From the NCBI GenBank assembly GCA_029204225.1, contig CM055107.1, positions 9,793,472 to 9,857,471 on the forward strand: DNA of 64,000 bases, written 5' to 3'. This stretch comes from Diphasiastrum complanatum (lineage: Eukaryota > Streptophyta > Lycopodiopsida > Lycopodiales > Lycopodiaceae). Made by a program: the position numbers and the translations under genes. Positions 44,323 through 56,699 of this stretch are shown in pieces; the first letter of the stretch is position 1; every line of letters begins with the position of its first letter. The notes below the pieces were generated by a model. That model was given only the letters and a program-made list of their open reading frames with translations. It searched no databases and had not been told where the DNA came from.

Positions 44323-44898
44323 TCACTTATTAACTATGGTTAGGGTTGCCTCGATATCTGCAAACCCTCCAACAATTGCATAAGATTGAACAAGGTTGCC
44401 AAACTCTTCCTTCAACCCATTTAGGATCACTTGCACTAGGCTCTCCTTTGAATTGAGGTTGTCTCCTATGCAAGCAAACTCTCTATGAAGATCTTTGACT
44501 CTCAAAACATAATTTGAAGCACTCTCATCACTCCTTTGGAAGCTTTGAAAATTTTGATTCCCTAGTGTGAGCAACCTTGATGTGTTCCTTGCCTCATAGA
44601 TGGATTTCAAAGTGTCTCAAACCTCCTTGGATGTGGTACATGAGCCAATCTCCCTCAACACTTCATTGGAAACATTCATCTTTATGATATTTAGGGCCAT
44701 CCTATCCCTCTTTTTGTACTTTTGGACCTCTTGGAGCACTTGAGGATCCTCCTCAAGTCCCAGCACAATCTCCATCACATCTTGGAGCACCAAAATGGAC
44801 TCCATCCTCACCTTCCAAATAGCATAATTGGAGGTGTTCAATCTCTCACCATGCTCCAACAAAATGGAACCCAAAGAAGTCATCTTGCAATGGATCAA
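44323..44898 (-). pseudogene. copia gag relic
   Basis: The minus strand reads MTSLGSILLEHGERLN, YAIWKVRMESILVLQDV and MALNIIKMNVSNEVL, with one stop near 44,615, then IYEARNTSRLLTL and YVLRVKDLHREFACIGD. It is closely related to the gag at 33,094-34,350. It is truncated near 44,330, apparently by the gypsy insertion. No zinc knuckle remains. Confidence 0.85.
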
Positions 44899-44906
44899 AA
44901 AGTGTT

Positions 44907-45994
<1,088 letters not shown>

Positions 45995-46940
45995 CAAATG
46001 GCATCCTTGAATGACATGACAGAGCTGCAACAATACACATATATATATTGCAATGATCCATCTTTCAAAGAGTTTTATTTGGTATCTTATGCAAACTAAT
46101 GTGGCCCCAGTAACCTAGCTAGATTTTATTTTTTCTCAAGTTTGGAATTTTTTCTTAAAGCATGTCAACAGAGTGAGAGTTGTTCGTAATGTATACCTCC
46201 TGATCATATGCGGCAATGGCTCTTACCATATCACAGTAAGAGTGACTGTAAATAAGCATCAATGAAGGATTGTTTTGGAGATAGACTACAACCCACTCAT
46301 ATACGCCTCCCAATTGAAGTTGCAAATTTTTCTTAGTACATACCGCTTTATTGGCTCTACCCATTTTGGTCATGTCTTTATTCCCCTAAAACTTTTCAAA
46401 GATTTGTCTTTCGAAGAATCTATCAAATCATTTCATTAATGCTACAACTAATAACGTAAACTAAAACAAAATTATAAGCCCAAAAATACACATACTCAAA
46501 CAATCACTAAATTAACAATGTGGAAACATGAACTCTCATCTATTTGTTCTCAAGATAGCAGCCTTCTAATTAGATGCACAAAGAATGATAAAAAAAATCT
46601 GAGATAAAACATGTTCTCTGAGGCCCTCAACCACCCACCTCCCAAGGTGGAAGTTCTTGAACAGAAACTTACACACATCGTTGCTAATGGCAGAAGATGC
46701 AAAAACTAGCTGAACTTTAGAAAAAATATTTGAAGTATAAAAATGTGTGACAGAAAAGAGAGTCTTGTTTTTTCTTTTTCATTCTGAGCTACTAGCCAAT
46801 AGTTAAACTATCTATCATGTACTTTAAGCCACAATTTGATTAAATTCCTGTCAAGTCTAAACTCTCTTCTCTTCTTGTGCCTCATCCAAAGAGGCTTGGG
46901 ATTCATTAAAATCCAGTTATGAATCAAACAACACTTCAAG
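45995..46940. other. spacer without recognised gene
   Basis: A 72-codon minus-strand frame at 46,155-46,373 (GGVYEWVVVYL) is the only protein-like stretch and matches nothing I recognise. Otherwise AT-rich. Confidence 0.4.
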
Positions 46941-48050
46941 AGTGCTTATGCTAAGAAATCTGGTTTTTCAAAGCAAGAGAGGAAATGATGAGAGTGCACA
47001 ATAATATGTGCTTAGAATTAAGTCACTAAACAAAGAGTTAGCATCTATTGGTCACAAAATTCTTGATAATGAACTTGTTCAACTAATGACTTGGAGATGA
47101 ATACTCCAATTTGGTCCAAGATTTTGCCATTGAAGAGATCCTACCTTCTATTGACAAGCTACATAGTGTGCTTGTGGCCGAGGAGAGTAGAGTTCTACAT
47201 GTAAAGACTAGGATGAGTTCCTTAACTTTGCAAGATGGAGATGAGAAGGTCAACTTCTCATTCAAAGGCAAGAAGAAGACCAATGCATCCATGAAGTTCC
47301 AAGGCAAGGAGGCCAATGTGGAGGATCAAGCATCAAGTTCAAGGAAGAGAGACAAATCCAAACTCAAATGCTTCTTTTGTGAAAAGAAGGGGCATATACT
47401 GCATCCAAATGCTACCAGAAGCAAACTGGACGAGAAGAGATCAAACAAGGGAACCTTGCATATGAAGAGGAGGAAGATGAGGAAACCTCATCTTTGATGG
47501 CATCTACATTGACATCAACAACCAAGAGAGATTCTAGTGAGGCATGGTGGATTGATGGTGGATTGATAGTGAGATTCTAGTGAGGCATGGTGGATTGATA
47601 GTGGGGCAAGCTCCCACATGACATATCTAAGGGATTCTTTCTCAACTCTACACTCTTATAATGATTCTAGAAAGTTTATCTTTACATCAAATAAGAAATG
47701 AGGAGAATCTAATCTCAATCAAGAGGATGATGGTAGGATCTCCATATCTACCAACAATCCAAGGTAATGATAGAGATCGGCTAAAGCTTGAGGATGAGTC
47801 TTCTCAACTAATGCTTCTATGGGGATTTTTCAAAATACAAGGCCAAGTCAATGAGGCTCACATTTCATGAGGAAGAGAAGCAAATTTCAGGTGGTAGACA
47901 CTTCTACACGTCCATGCTTGCTTCTCATATAATCTTTGATAGGACATTTTGCTTTGATGAGATCTTTGCATCTCAAGGTTGTAATGAAGTAATATTAGAT
48001 GAGCATGAAGATTTTTTCAATAACATAGGCTAGTATTCTCAAGAGTTTGA
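46941..48050 (+). pseudogene. copia gag-protease relic with recurring non-RT module
   Basis: A decayed gag (ESAHNYVLRIKSLNKELASI in shifted frames) leads into FAIEEILPSIDKLHSVLVAEE (47,111 on). A zinc knuckle that has lost its last Cys follows (CFFCEKKGHILHPNAT), then a protease start WWIDSGASSHMT at about 47,580. A short stretch containing GAGGCATGGTGGATTGAT is duplicated just before it. The integrase is almost entirely missing. The connection region (RLKLEDESSQL) is followed by LTFHEEEKQISGG and CFDEIFASQGCNEVIL, the module also seen at 20.3-20.7 and 31.8-32.6 kb. RT is absent. Confidence 0.75.
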
Positions 48051-48485
48051 AATTGATTTTGGATCAATCAGAGAGCAATTTGTTATCTTATCAAATGTAT
48101 TGTCTTGAATCTAATTAGAGCAAGAATGATTTGTTCATTCACTTAGCTCAAAGGGGTAAGCTGAACACGAACGAGAAATGAAACATGAACGAGAAATGAA
48201 ACACAAACGAGAAACAAACTCAAATAGTATTTGTGCGCAGTGGAACGAGCTATACGACTCTCTCCGTAAGCATGACTACGACTATCAGAATGAACAGAAC
48301 TTTAGTGATGGAAATCATGGTCATTCTGGATTACGCATCCAAACATAATAAATGAAATGCCAGAAGAATAAATAGTCGCGAATAGAAAGAAAAATTATGG
48401 GTCGTGAATGATTTGCGAAGAGCTAGACAGTGCTCGACTGATAATTAGTTGCAAAACATTTGCAAAAGACAAGACTAAATGTTAG
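48051..48485. repeat. spacer with 18-bp triplication
   Basis: About three copies of an 18-bp unit ACGAACGAGAAATGAAAC lie at about 48,167-48,215. Neighbouring words (GTCGTGAATGATTTGCGAA) resemble the region near 59,220 in reverse, so this may be part of the same LTR family. Confidence 0.5.
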
Positions 48486-50640
48486 TCATCTATTATCAGA
48501 CAGAATGAATAATAAGCATAGCAATATTAACACAGATCTGAAGATAGAGCAAAGAACTATATTAGAAGCAGCGGCACCCTGAGTAGTTGAAGCACGATGA
48601 AGGAGGTCAGGCCCCAAAGAATCAGCAACAACAACATCCCCAAGCGTGCGGATCCCCTCGCGCGAAAGAACAAGATCAACTCGACGCCGAGGCAACTGTG
48701 AATCAGACACAAGCAAGATGTGGGTCTTCTCCTGGACAACATAAAAGCCGCACTCATGTGCAATAGAGGCCAATACGTCACGAATGGAGTCATGAGTCAC
48801 AGTGCACTCTCCGCCAGAAGGGGAGTGCCAATAGGATCAACAGGGTGACCACATGAACATTTTGTCAAACCAGCCAGCACTGGATGAGGGAGACCCAACC
48901 TAACCCAAAGAGCAGTGAGAAACAACTCTAAAAAAAGACGCAAGTGTGGAACAACAGGGCGTGCAACAAGCCAAGCACCAGCACCCGGGCCTGCACAAGA
49001 CAGAAGGCGAGTCTGAGTCTCATCGGAAGGTGAATCACTGAGAAGCTGAGTGAAAGCATGTGAGTGGAAGTGCTCCAAAAGATACTTTTGAAAATGAGCA
49101 TGCTGATGGCTAAGCAAAGTCTCAAAGGGAGCCAAAGAAGCTCGCACAGTTGGAGGGATGAGATCCTTGGCCGCACGAAGATGTTGTTGAAAAGGAAGAA
49201 TGCCTGTTTCCACATGAGCTACTGAATCAAGAAGAATGGGCTTGTTGTCCTGCTAAAACTGAGAGATAAGTGCAGAGGCAACAAGGGCCCAACTTCCCAT
49301 AAAAGCACCTGGAGCAATAGAAGCTGTGCAAGAAAGACCAACACCTCCGGAGGAAGCGGGAAGAGAGACTTGTCGCTTAACGAACTGACCATTGGAAATA
49401 CGAAAGGATTCTGAACCCATCAAGCGACCCAGAATATCTGATAAAGTATTATCAAAATTTTGTAACAAAGCCAAAATATCAGAAGAGGGAGGAACACACC
49501 GTAGAATATAACTTGGCCGTTGAGCGAAGCATTGAGTGAGAATCTCTAGAGCAACTTGAGCATTGCCAAACTTTGGTAGAAAATCAGCGTGACGAAGATG
49601 CGCACCCAAAGTGTCCCGCAAAGAGGAAGCCACAAAATCCGAGAAATACCACCTATAGGAATACCAAGCGCTCCAATCCCATCAACCGGAGTATTGAAAC
49701 CTGTAGGTAAAGGTAGCTCAAGAAGGAGGCCTTGAGGACACCAAGCAACGCACTTAGAGGGATTGACAGTGAGGCCCAAAGCCGAAAGTTGCTGAGAGAA
49801 TGTAGGAAAGCCGAAAAGACGTCATTAGCAAGTCCCACAATATGCGTGTCATCAGCAATAGAGGAAAACAAACAAGAAGAAAAAGTAGTAGAAGAAACAC
49901 GCAATGCCCGAAAGTGCGCCAAAGCAAAAAAGAACACCACCCAAGGGATCACCTTGTCTGATACCATCAGCAGACAAGATAACCAAAACATCATCTGAGC
50001 GAGAAGCATGACTGAAATATAGAGCGCATCCATGGAATAAAAAGAGCGAACAAACGGGATGAGCTGAGCGAGAGGACCATGAGCCACACGAAGCTCTTGG
50101 AAAATGGCCCCTCGAGAAATAGAATTGAAAGCATTTTTAACATCCACCTGAAGGACAACCCAATCTGGATGAAGATCCAAGGTAGCACGCAAAGCATGTA
50201 CGACTGTCTCGCAACTTCCAGAAGTAGCACAACCAAACTGATGAGAAAAAAGGTGGTCATGAAAACTGTCACGAAGCTAAAAACCAAGAGCCCTAGAAAC
50301 CAATCTGTATAAAACCTCTCCAACAGCAATGGGACGCACTCCACCGCCAGGCTTATCCAAGGCTATCAAATGAGCAGCACCAAGAATACGAGCAATAGAA
50401 AGAGGAATACGGCCACATGCTACAAAAGAGAAAAATTGAAAGAGCAAACCAACCCACTAGTAGAGTCATCAATAGTCACGAAGATGCTCAAAAACCATAC
50501 TAGAAGGACCCCCAGTTGACAGATGAGGGCTGCATAGAAAAGCATTAAAAAAATGAGATTCTGAGAGCTGCAAATCGGAATCAGGTTCAAAGTCCTTAAC
50601 AAAAGAGGTAAGGGAGTCAATTGTCGGTGAACACTACCCC
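48486..50640 (-). pseudogene. LINE with restriction-like endonuclease-type C-terminus, broken
   Basis: Joined across frames, the minus strand gives a non-LTR RT: SGCETVVHALRA-like start, VLQVDVKNAFNS, IRQGDPLGGVLF, and the IADDTHIVG box near 49,860, where A-D-D is the catalytic pair. The thumb-like part follows (CFAQRPSYILRCVPPS, SGGVGLSCTASIAPGAFMGSW). A Cys/His element CSCGHPVDPIGT comes next, with its downstream His and Cys lost by mutation, then VTHDSIRDVL and RRRVDLVLS...GDVVVADS. A CCHC knuckle followed by a PD-(D/E)xK-like segment after the RT is the layout of R2-like elements. At least four frameshifts and several stops. No poly(A) tail or target duplication was found. Upstream, LDKPGGGVRPIAVGE near 50,340 marks the RT start. 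Confidence 0.75.
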
Positions 50641-51245
50641 CACTAACTCTACTCCACTAAACAAGCATTCAACATGATTTTGGGTGAAATGGGCATTGGT
50701 CTTCGGCATCCTAAAACTGTATGAGGACCTAAACTTTTAAGATATGTGTTTAACAATTGGTCATACTGTACATATTAAGAACTATTTACAAAGGCAAGTG
50801 CAGGGGGTGACGGAAGTAACACTGATAAACCACATAAAGAATTGTCATTCAAGATTGATTCTACCTTTACACTAACAAAATCATCTAAATCACTTCCAAC
50901 AACAGGAGGAGGGGAACTAATATCTACGGGTTTAGGAGGAGGAGGAGATTTAGGAGGTAGAGATTGGTTAGGAGAGGAAGATTTAGCAGGAGAAGTTAAA
51001 GATGGAGTGGAAGGAGAAGAAGGAGACTTAGGAGGAGAATTAGGAGGAGAATGCCCAGAAGAAAGAATAATATTATGAGGAGATGGCTTGGAAGAATCCC
51101 TCACTTTAGATGGAGGGTCGAGAGACCTCCTCTTCTTTGAAACACTCCTGTTCTGTATACGAATAACAAGTCGGGTTGGTTGATATTGCTTTCATTTTCT
51201 CCTCTCTGAATCTTGTTTTGGAGGAGAGGAGGGAGCAGGTCTAAA
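50641..51245 (-). other. Pro/Ser-rich frame next to the histone-like gene
   Basis: On the minus strand 51,104-50,775 encodes a Pro/Ser/Lys-rich low-complexity peptide (SPPNSPPKSPSSPSTPSLTS) with no domain. It lies downstream of the H3-like frame but in a different frame. It could be a 3' exon, an unrelated relic or noise. Confidence 0.3.
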
Positions 51246-51665
51246 TTATTCAGCAAACTTGTCATATGTGTCCCAAAGCTTGAATACAATGTTGAAATCC
51301 TTGGACATGATGGTCACCCTCTTGGCATGGACAGCTGCAACAACAGTATCAGAAAAAAATTTCACCTGAAAATTCTCATATGTTGTGTGCAACACCTCAA
51401 TCGCCGTTACTGTCCATCTCACATCTGCAGATAGACTTCTTGTCACCTGCCAGATGGACCTCTGTATGTGAGATTTCGGAATCAAAAGATTATTTGTCTT
51501 CTGAAGCTTCCGAATATCCTTGAACTAGGGTGGGTCTCTTCTTCTGCCCCTTGGTCTAGGAGGAGGTGGTGGTGGACGAGGTGGTGGTTGTGAATTTCCC
51601 TGACTTGCACCTGAAATTGATATTCCACCTGAATGCCCTCGTGTTATCTGCTTGGTCCGTGCCAT
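51246..51665 (-). pseudogene. divergent histone H3-like frame with one internal stop
   Basis: From ATG 51,665-51,663 one frame runs 139 codons to a stop at 51,248-51,246, the length of histone H3 (136). It opens MARTKQITRG, the H3 tail start, has a Pro/Arg-rich middle (PPPRPPPPPPRPRGRRR), then a histone-fold part. IRKLQKTNNLLIP matches the H3 alpha-N region (CENH3-like in NLLIP), FFSDT matches the helix-2 end, and HAKRVTIMSKDF is almost the exact H3 loop-2 signature. By my ungapped alignment roughly a third or more of the histone-fold residues equal canonical H3. The only lesion is a TAG at 51,527-51,525 (codon 47), just before the alpha-N helix. No intron is needed. It could be a pseudogene, a two-exon gene with an unseen small intron, or a centromeric-type H3 variant. 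The surroundings are transposon-rich. Confidence 0.65.
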
Positions 51666-53093
51666 TACTGTGTAGTAGCAGATCAGCACGCGATAATGTT
51701 GATTTAAGGTTCAGACCTCAGGTCGGGCTCATCGAAGCGATACTTGAGCTAAACAATTCTGTAAGCTGGTAGCGGATGGGTGTGAGCGAGTAGGAACGGA
51801 TTGAAGGAAGTTGTTTTCGAACGCACTGAATCGATATCGCATGGATACAAATAACTATAAGCAAAAAAAATTCAACGTTGTCGATCAGTATATATAGAGA
51901 AAATAAAAAATGATTGCAAATGTGGTGGTTTGCAAACGTGGTGGCTCGTATTACGATGATGATTACTCAGAGGCTTGTCAATCAAATCAATCTAAATATC
52001 TATTAGTCATCAAATTATTAGTCCCTATCAAATTAACCAGAACTAATTTTAAATAAAGTATGGTCACATCTACAATTAATCACACTTCTGTCATTTAATG
52101 CTAAAATTGACAACAATAAGCTTTAAATATAAGACCTTTTTTATATCTAATAACTATAATTTTGGAAAATTTCAAAGGCCAGATTTTCACCCGATAGCTA
52201 ATCAACGTGCATATAAACCATTTGACAACCATAGTATGTATTCTTGCGTGCTCATCCGATATTTTACGCAATATGAATGATCAGAGCTTGATTCGATAGA
52301 TTTTGCATAAGTTTGGCCAGTATGAAGAGTCTTCCGAATCAAGCTTTGATCATGCATATAGGGTCCAATAGTTTCAAAAATTTCGAAAATATTTTGGTCC
52401 TGGAATAGCAATTCGACGCGCACAGTCCAAATGCAGCAAATACATCGTCTGCCAGGCGCGCTGATCCAATATCCCATATGTAGAAAAATCATAGTGGAAC
52501 GCATAATGAAAGACTTATGAAAATGTTCTGAATAAACATTATCTCAAAAAAAAAAATTTCGTCTTTACGGTGCTTAAATAAGACAAGAGATTGTAATAAT
52601 TCTCCTCGTTCACGTTTTTCAATGATATCCATTTATCAATTTTGTATAATTTATTTAATGATTATTCTAGGAGGCCAGTGATTGTCTATTTAATGTATTC
52701 CGGTGTAGGGCTAATGATGATTCGTTGAATCTAGTACTAGACTAGTCAATGTATTTCGGCGTAGGTACAAATTAGTCTCATTCTGATTGGTGGATAAATA
52801 TAGGCTATAAATCACTATTCGTTATTTGACAAATGTATGGTTGTGATCAACATGAATTGGCTATAAATATGTGCACCACTTTCCATATTTTGATTCCGTA
52901 ATCTTTTATTTTGAACTCTCTAGCCATAAGTTTTTCTTCATTCTCCTGATATCGAATCGACCTGCGCCATCCCTTGTTGTGTATGCTCGTATTCATTCAG
53001 GTGCGCTGAATCGATATCAGCCACTTCCGACCAGTGCTTTTCAGAAAATTTCATTCTCGGCCTTACCATATCGGATTAGCGCACGCACTTTGA
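51666..53093. other. spacer
   Basis: AT-rich with no recognised gene. It may include the promoter of the H3-like frame (51,666 upward on the minus strand) and of the gene that starts near 53,094 on plus. Confidence 0.4.
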
Positions 53094-53980
53094 GAAGATG
53101 AAATCCTCTCAATTTTTGCTCAAAATTTATTAGAATTTTCTGAAATTGTTGATTTCTCATATGATGACCTTGAAAGTGAGATAGATTATGATAAAGATGG
53201 CAGTTGAAAATCTGGCAATGAGGCCTTGGAGGCCATGATTGAAAAATCTAAAGCTTATGAAAAGACTCTGCCTACAGAGGAGGAATTTTTGGAATTTCAA
53301 AAAAAAAATCACCCTAGGGCTGGATATATCCCCTCCGAAAATGTAGGGGCCATTGTAGGACATGACATCAGCAGAGCAAACGTCATTGATTACGATGATT
53401 ATGATCTGGTAAGTAGATATTATATTGGTATTGATATTGTTCAGTTTTCTTATTTCTTATTCGTATTGATATTGTTCAGTTTTCTTATTGAGTTTGTAGT
53501 GTTATGTATCATTCTCAATTTATTTTTTTTTCTCGTTTATAGGATGCTATTGAAATAGATGCCTTTGGTATGAGACATGGAGGCGTCCGAGGTGTATCAG
53601 CTGAGAGAAAAAATGTTTCTCTATCTCATTATTTAAAAAACTTTCAAAATAATGAGATTTGTATGTATCATTCATCTTATAATCCATATGCAACCATTGT
53701 CATTATGGCCATCAAATCATTATCAATTTGTTTAGGAGGCCATAAGTACGCAAGAGGAACATATAAAATAATTTTTGTGAAGAGAGATTTGGCTATTAAG
53801 ATATTGGGTTATACTCCCAATGAGACTACCAAAAGATCATCTACAATGGCCTTTTATTCGGATTACATTAATATGAACAAGAGGAAAAATTTAGAATTTT
53901 TGGATTCATATGAAAGGAGATTATTCCTTCATGACAATACCACTTGTCTGAATCTTGAAGAGGATGATGATGATAATTAA
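53094..53980 (+). pseudogene. unrecognised two-exon gene (possibly dead)
   Basis: Two open segments are joined by a clean intron 53,409-53,542 (GTAAGT...TTTATAG) at a codon boundary. Exon 1 is open from 53,094 but carries one TGA at 53,205-53,207. After it come ALEAMIEKSKAYEKTLPTEE, KKNHPRAGYIPSENVGAIVG and DYDDYDL. Exon 2 encodes IDAFGMRHGGVRG, SLSHYLKNFQNNEIC, GGHKYARGTYKIIF and an acidic C-terminus LNLEEDDDDN. The product would be about 200-290 residues, soluble, acidic at both ends. No family is recognised. It converges with the transposase-like gene ending at 54,314, and the two may belong to one mobile element. The internal stop may mean the true start is downstream of it. Confidence 0.45.
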
Positions 53981-54313
53981 ATAATTTTTTCTAATAGATT
54001 TTTGATATATTACAAGGATCTCTTTTTTGTAATGAATTTGAATGCCTTTCGAAATATCATAATACTTGGCGAGTTTTTAGCTTGATATCTAAATTGTGCT
54101 ATTCTGTAAAACCACTAAAAATGTTGAACTAAATATTTATTTCTTGAATTGTGTCCTCCATGATTTGTTGCTCTATGAAATGCTCCCCTTGCTTGCCAAT
54201 GAGATTTTTCCATGCCTTGTGATGACCAAATACTTAAGCTCTCATATTCCTTTGCAAAATAAGTTGCATGATGGAGAAGGATGTGCTGCAAACAATAGTT
54301 TTGATTAGTTACA
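53981..54313. other. gap between two convergent genes
   Basis: AT-rich sequence between the ends of two convergent genes. Presumed shared 3' region. No separate feature seen. Confidence 0.4.
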
Positions 54314-56699
54314 TCAGTAGAAAAAAATATAAGCCTGAATGTACCAGATAATGATATTGATTAGCACCATGTAATGAGTAACGTTGTCTTTTTCCCAACA
54401 ATCATGTACAGATTTTACAAATGTGGTGCAATGATTTTGCAAAGTTCTCATATCTTCTGATGATAGGTTTTCTTTTCTGATAACACCTATGAGTTTGTCT
54501 AAGTTGGTCCACACTTGTTTCTTTTTCACTCAATTACTTCCTTCCAATGTTCATGTGTCTTGAACAATTTCTCTCCAAATGTCATATCTGACACTTGATT
54601 CTTTGCATGTGTGATTGGATAAAAATCTTCTTGCTTTAGCACCTCCAATTGATGGCTTATTAGGAACATTTCTTTTTTTCCCTGAGAGTCTGTCACTTTT
54701 TTCGATTGTGACATTCCCTTTATGTAGTCGTACATTTGACAGAACTATTTCCAACCTCCTAATTCCTGCTTTAGCCACTGACTCTGGTTTATGATTCCAT
54801 GCTAGTAGAATATGCAGGTAAATTAGTTTTTCAATAATACTAACCTCAGCATGCAATGTGCATATGTGAACATATTTTAATGGAATTGGCAGAACACTTT
54901 TCATATTTGGATCTTTAGCTTCTCGTGTTGGGCCAGTGTTTGTTGATCGTGCCAAATTCATATTGTAGCAATCCTTCATGCAATAAAGACATGGATGCTT
55001 TGATGTTGCCCCATGAGAAACATTATACATACATTTTAATGTTTTCAAATCCCCTACAAAGTGCCATTGAATTTGAAAACTTCCATCGACTGTAAATTTC
55101 TCACCCTCCAAATGTCTCTTTATAATCTTGCCATAGTTTGTTCTTGAAAATATCCATGATAGTATTTTATGGTCCTCTTTCAAGACCTGTAGAGAAACAA
55201 GTAATGCATCACATGTCAATAAAAACTGGCAAGGTATGAATTGTTAATATATATATTCTAAATGAAATTGAAATGTATACTTGAAATGCCGCCAACCACC
55301 ATATGTGATTTTCCGATTGAACACTAAACGTTTGATCATCTGTATCTAAAATTTTGTTCATCAAAGTGACACTCACACATTCCAACTTCTGACCCTTGAT
55401 GATTTCAGATTCATCCAATTTTATTACAATAATGATCTTTTCATTTACTTGATGTTTGTCTAGTTTATAGAATTGAATAATATATTTTAGAACATTTTCA
55501 ATATCAAGGAAAATATTATTGCAATCGTTGTAATTGAGCTCACCATATTCTGATTTGTATAATTCAGTTATATGAAGTGGTTGGCCAACTACTTTGAACA
55601 TTCCGTCATTATAAAAATTTCTAGCTAATCTTACCCGATATGGACGCGGAAGATTAATATTCTTCACCATCACTTGGGAAAAAGCTTCTTTAACTATTCT
55701 AAAAAAAGTAGAATAAGCATTTCTACTAATTCCAGATACATCACATGCACCTTGTATCACATTCGCATCCAAGTATGATTGAACCTTAATCAAAACAGTC
55801 TCTACAATCTCATTTTTCATTTTTTCAAACCGAGCATTTTTTATCATTTCCTTTGCTGACTTTCTTGGTAAAACATGACGTAAAGATGATCCAATGCATG
55901 AACAATCTGTTAAATAGTTCTTTGCCACTAAACATGATATGAAACAAACATATGAAACTCAAATTATGTTTAATAAATAAATAATCCATGTTATCAAGTG
56001 CAAATCAAACTTAAATGACATAATACAAATCAAATAAACAGTTTAAATGACAACATACTTGAATGCTCGGATTCTTTTTTTCTGATTGCCACTATGTGTA
56101 GATAGGCCATCAATATTCTTCATCGGTACTCTCTTTTTTTTCCTCTTCATCATTGCCTTATTGATAACTTTTAGATCAACAGCAGATTTTAAACTCTCGG
56201 ATCGCAACTTTTCCATGGATTCTAACATTTCTTGGTTTGATCCTCAAAGAGTAGTGACAGTAGCATTCAACTCTGACATAGCATTCTTGAGTGCATTATT
56301 TTCAGCACTAGTGTGTTGCACATAATGAAGCAATTGTTAATTTGCACGTTGCAATTGTTGATTAGCAAACTGTAATTGTTGATTCAGACAAGATATGCTA
56401 TGCATTCCAATATCTCGCAACCTTTGACAATATCCAAGTAATCCGCTATTTCCTTCACATACATATCTGAGAAGATGAGTTACAGACTTAAAATCTGGAC
56501 ACAAATTGGTAGCTGGATCATTAGGATAAATTGATCCATCCACCCACAAATCTATATTCATATGATTATTCATTCTCAATTCTCTAACTATTGTTGTAGC
56601 ATTCTCTACAACTTTCGCATTTTTCTTAATAATTGGAGTGCATTCCATTGGAAGAACAACATGCAAATGGAACATTGCCATTGTTAAAGCTACAATCAT
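54314..56699 (-). pseudogene. intron-containing transposase-like gene, decayed
   Basis: Three exons on the minus strand: about 56,699-56,059, 55,927-55,281 and 55,186-54,314, with GT/AG introns (the second 55,280-55,187 is phase 0). Exon 1 encodes a helical Gln/Asn-rich stretch (LNQQLQFANQQLQRAN) and a basic KRKKKRVP patch. Exon 2 has KIIIVIKLDESEI and SENHIWWLAAF. Exon 3 has FQIQWHFVGDLKTLKCMYNV followed by HPCLYCMKDC, and ends with LIGVIRKENLSSEDM and THYMVLI. The order KLxxxx, ENH, GDLK, S-x-HPCLYC, THYM matches, from memory, a multicopy transposase-like family seen in many eukaryotes, of uncertain superfamily. Two stops in exon 1 and a frameshift near 54,735 show it is inactive. A TIR-like end lies 370 bp upstream at 57,106. 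Confidence 0.55.

Noticed and set aside
48797-49213. Independent gene in the LINE region
   Set aside because: The protein continues the LINE thumb/C-terminal part in order with its neighbours, separated only by frameshifts.
56517-56530. CATTAG word as the missing left TIR of the transposase-like element
   Set aside because: It lies inside coding exon 1 and lacks the following AAGACCCTTT-type terminus sequence.
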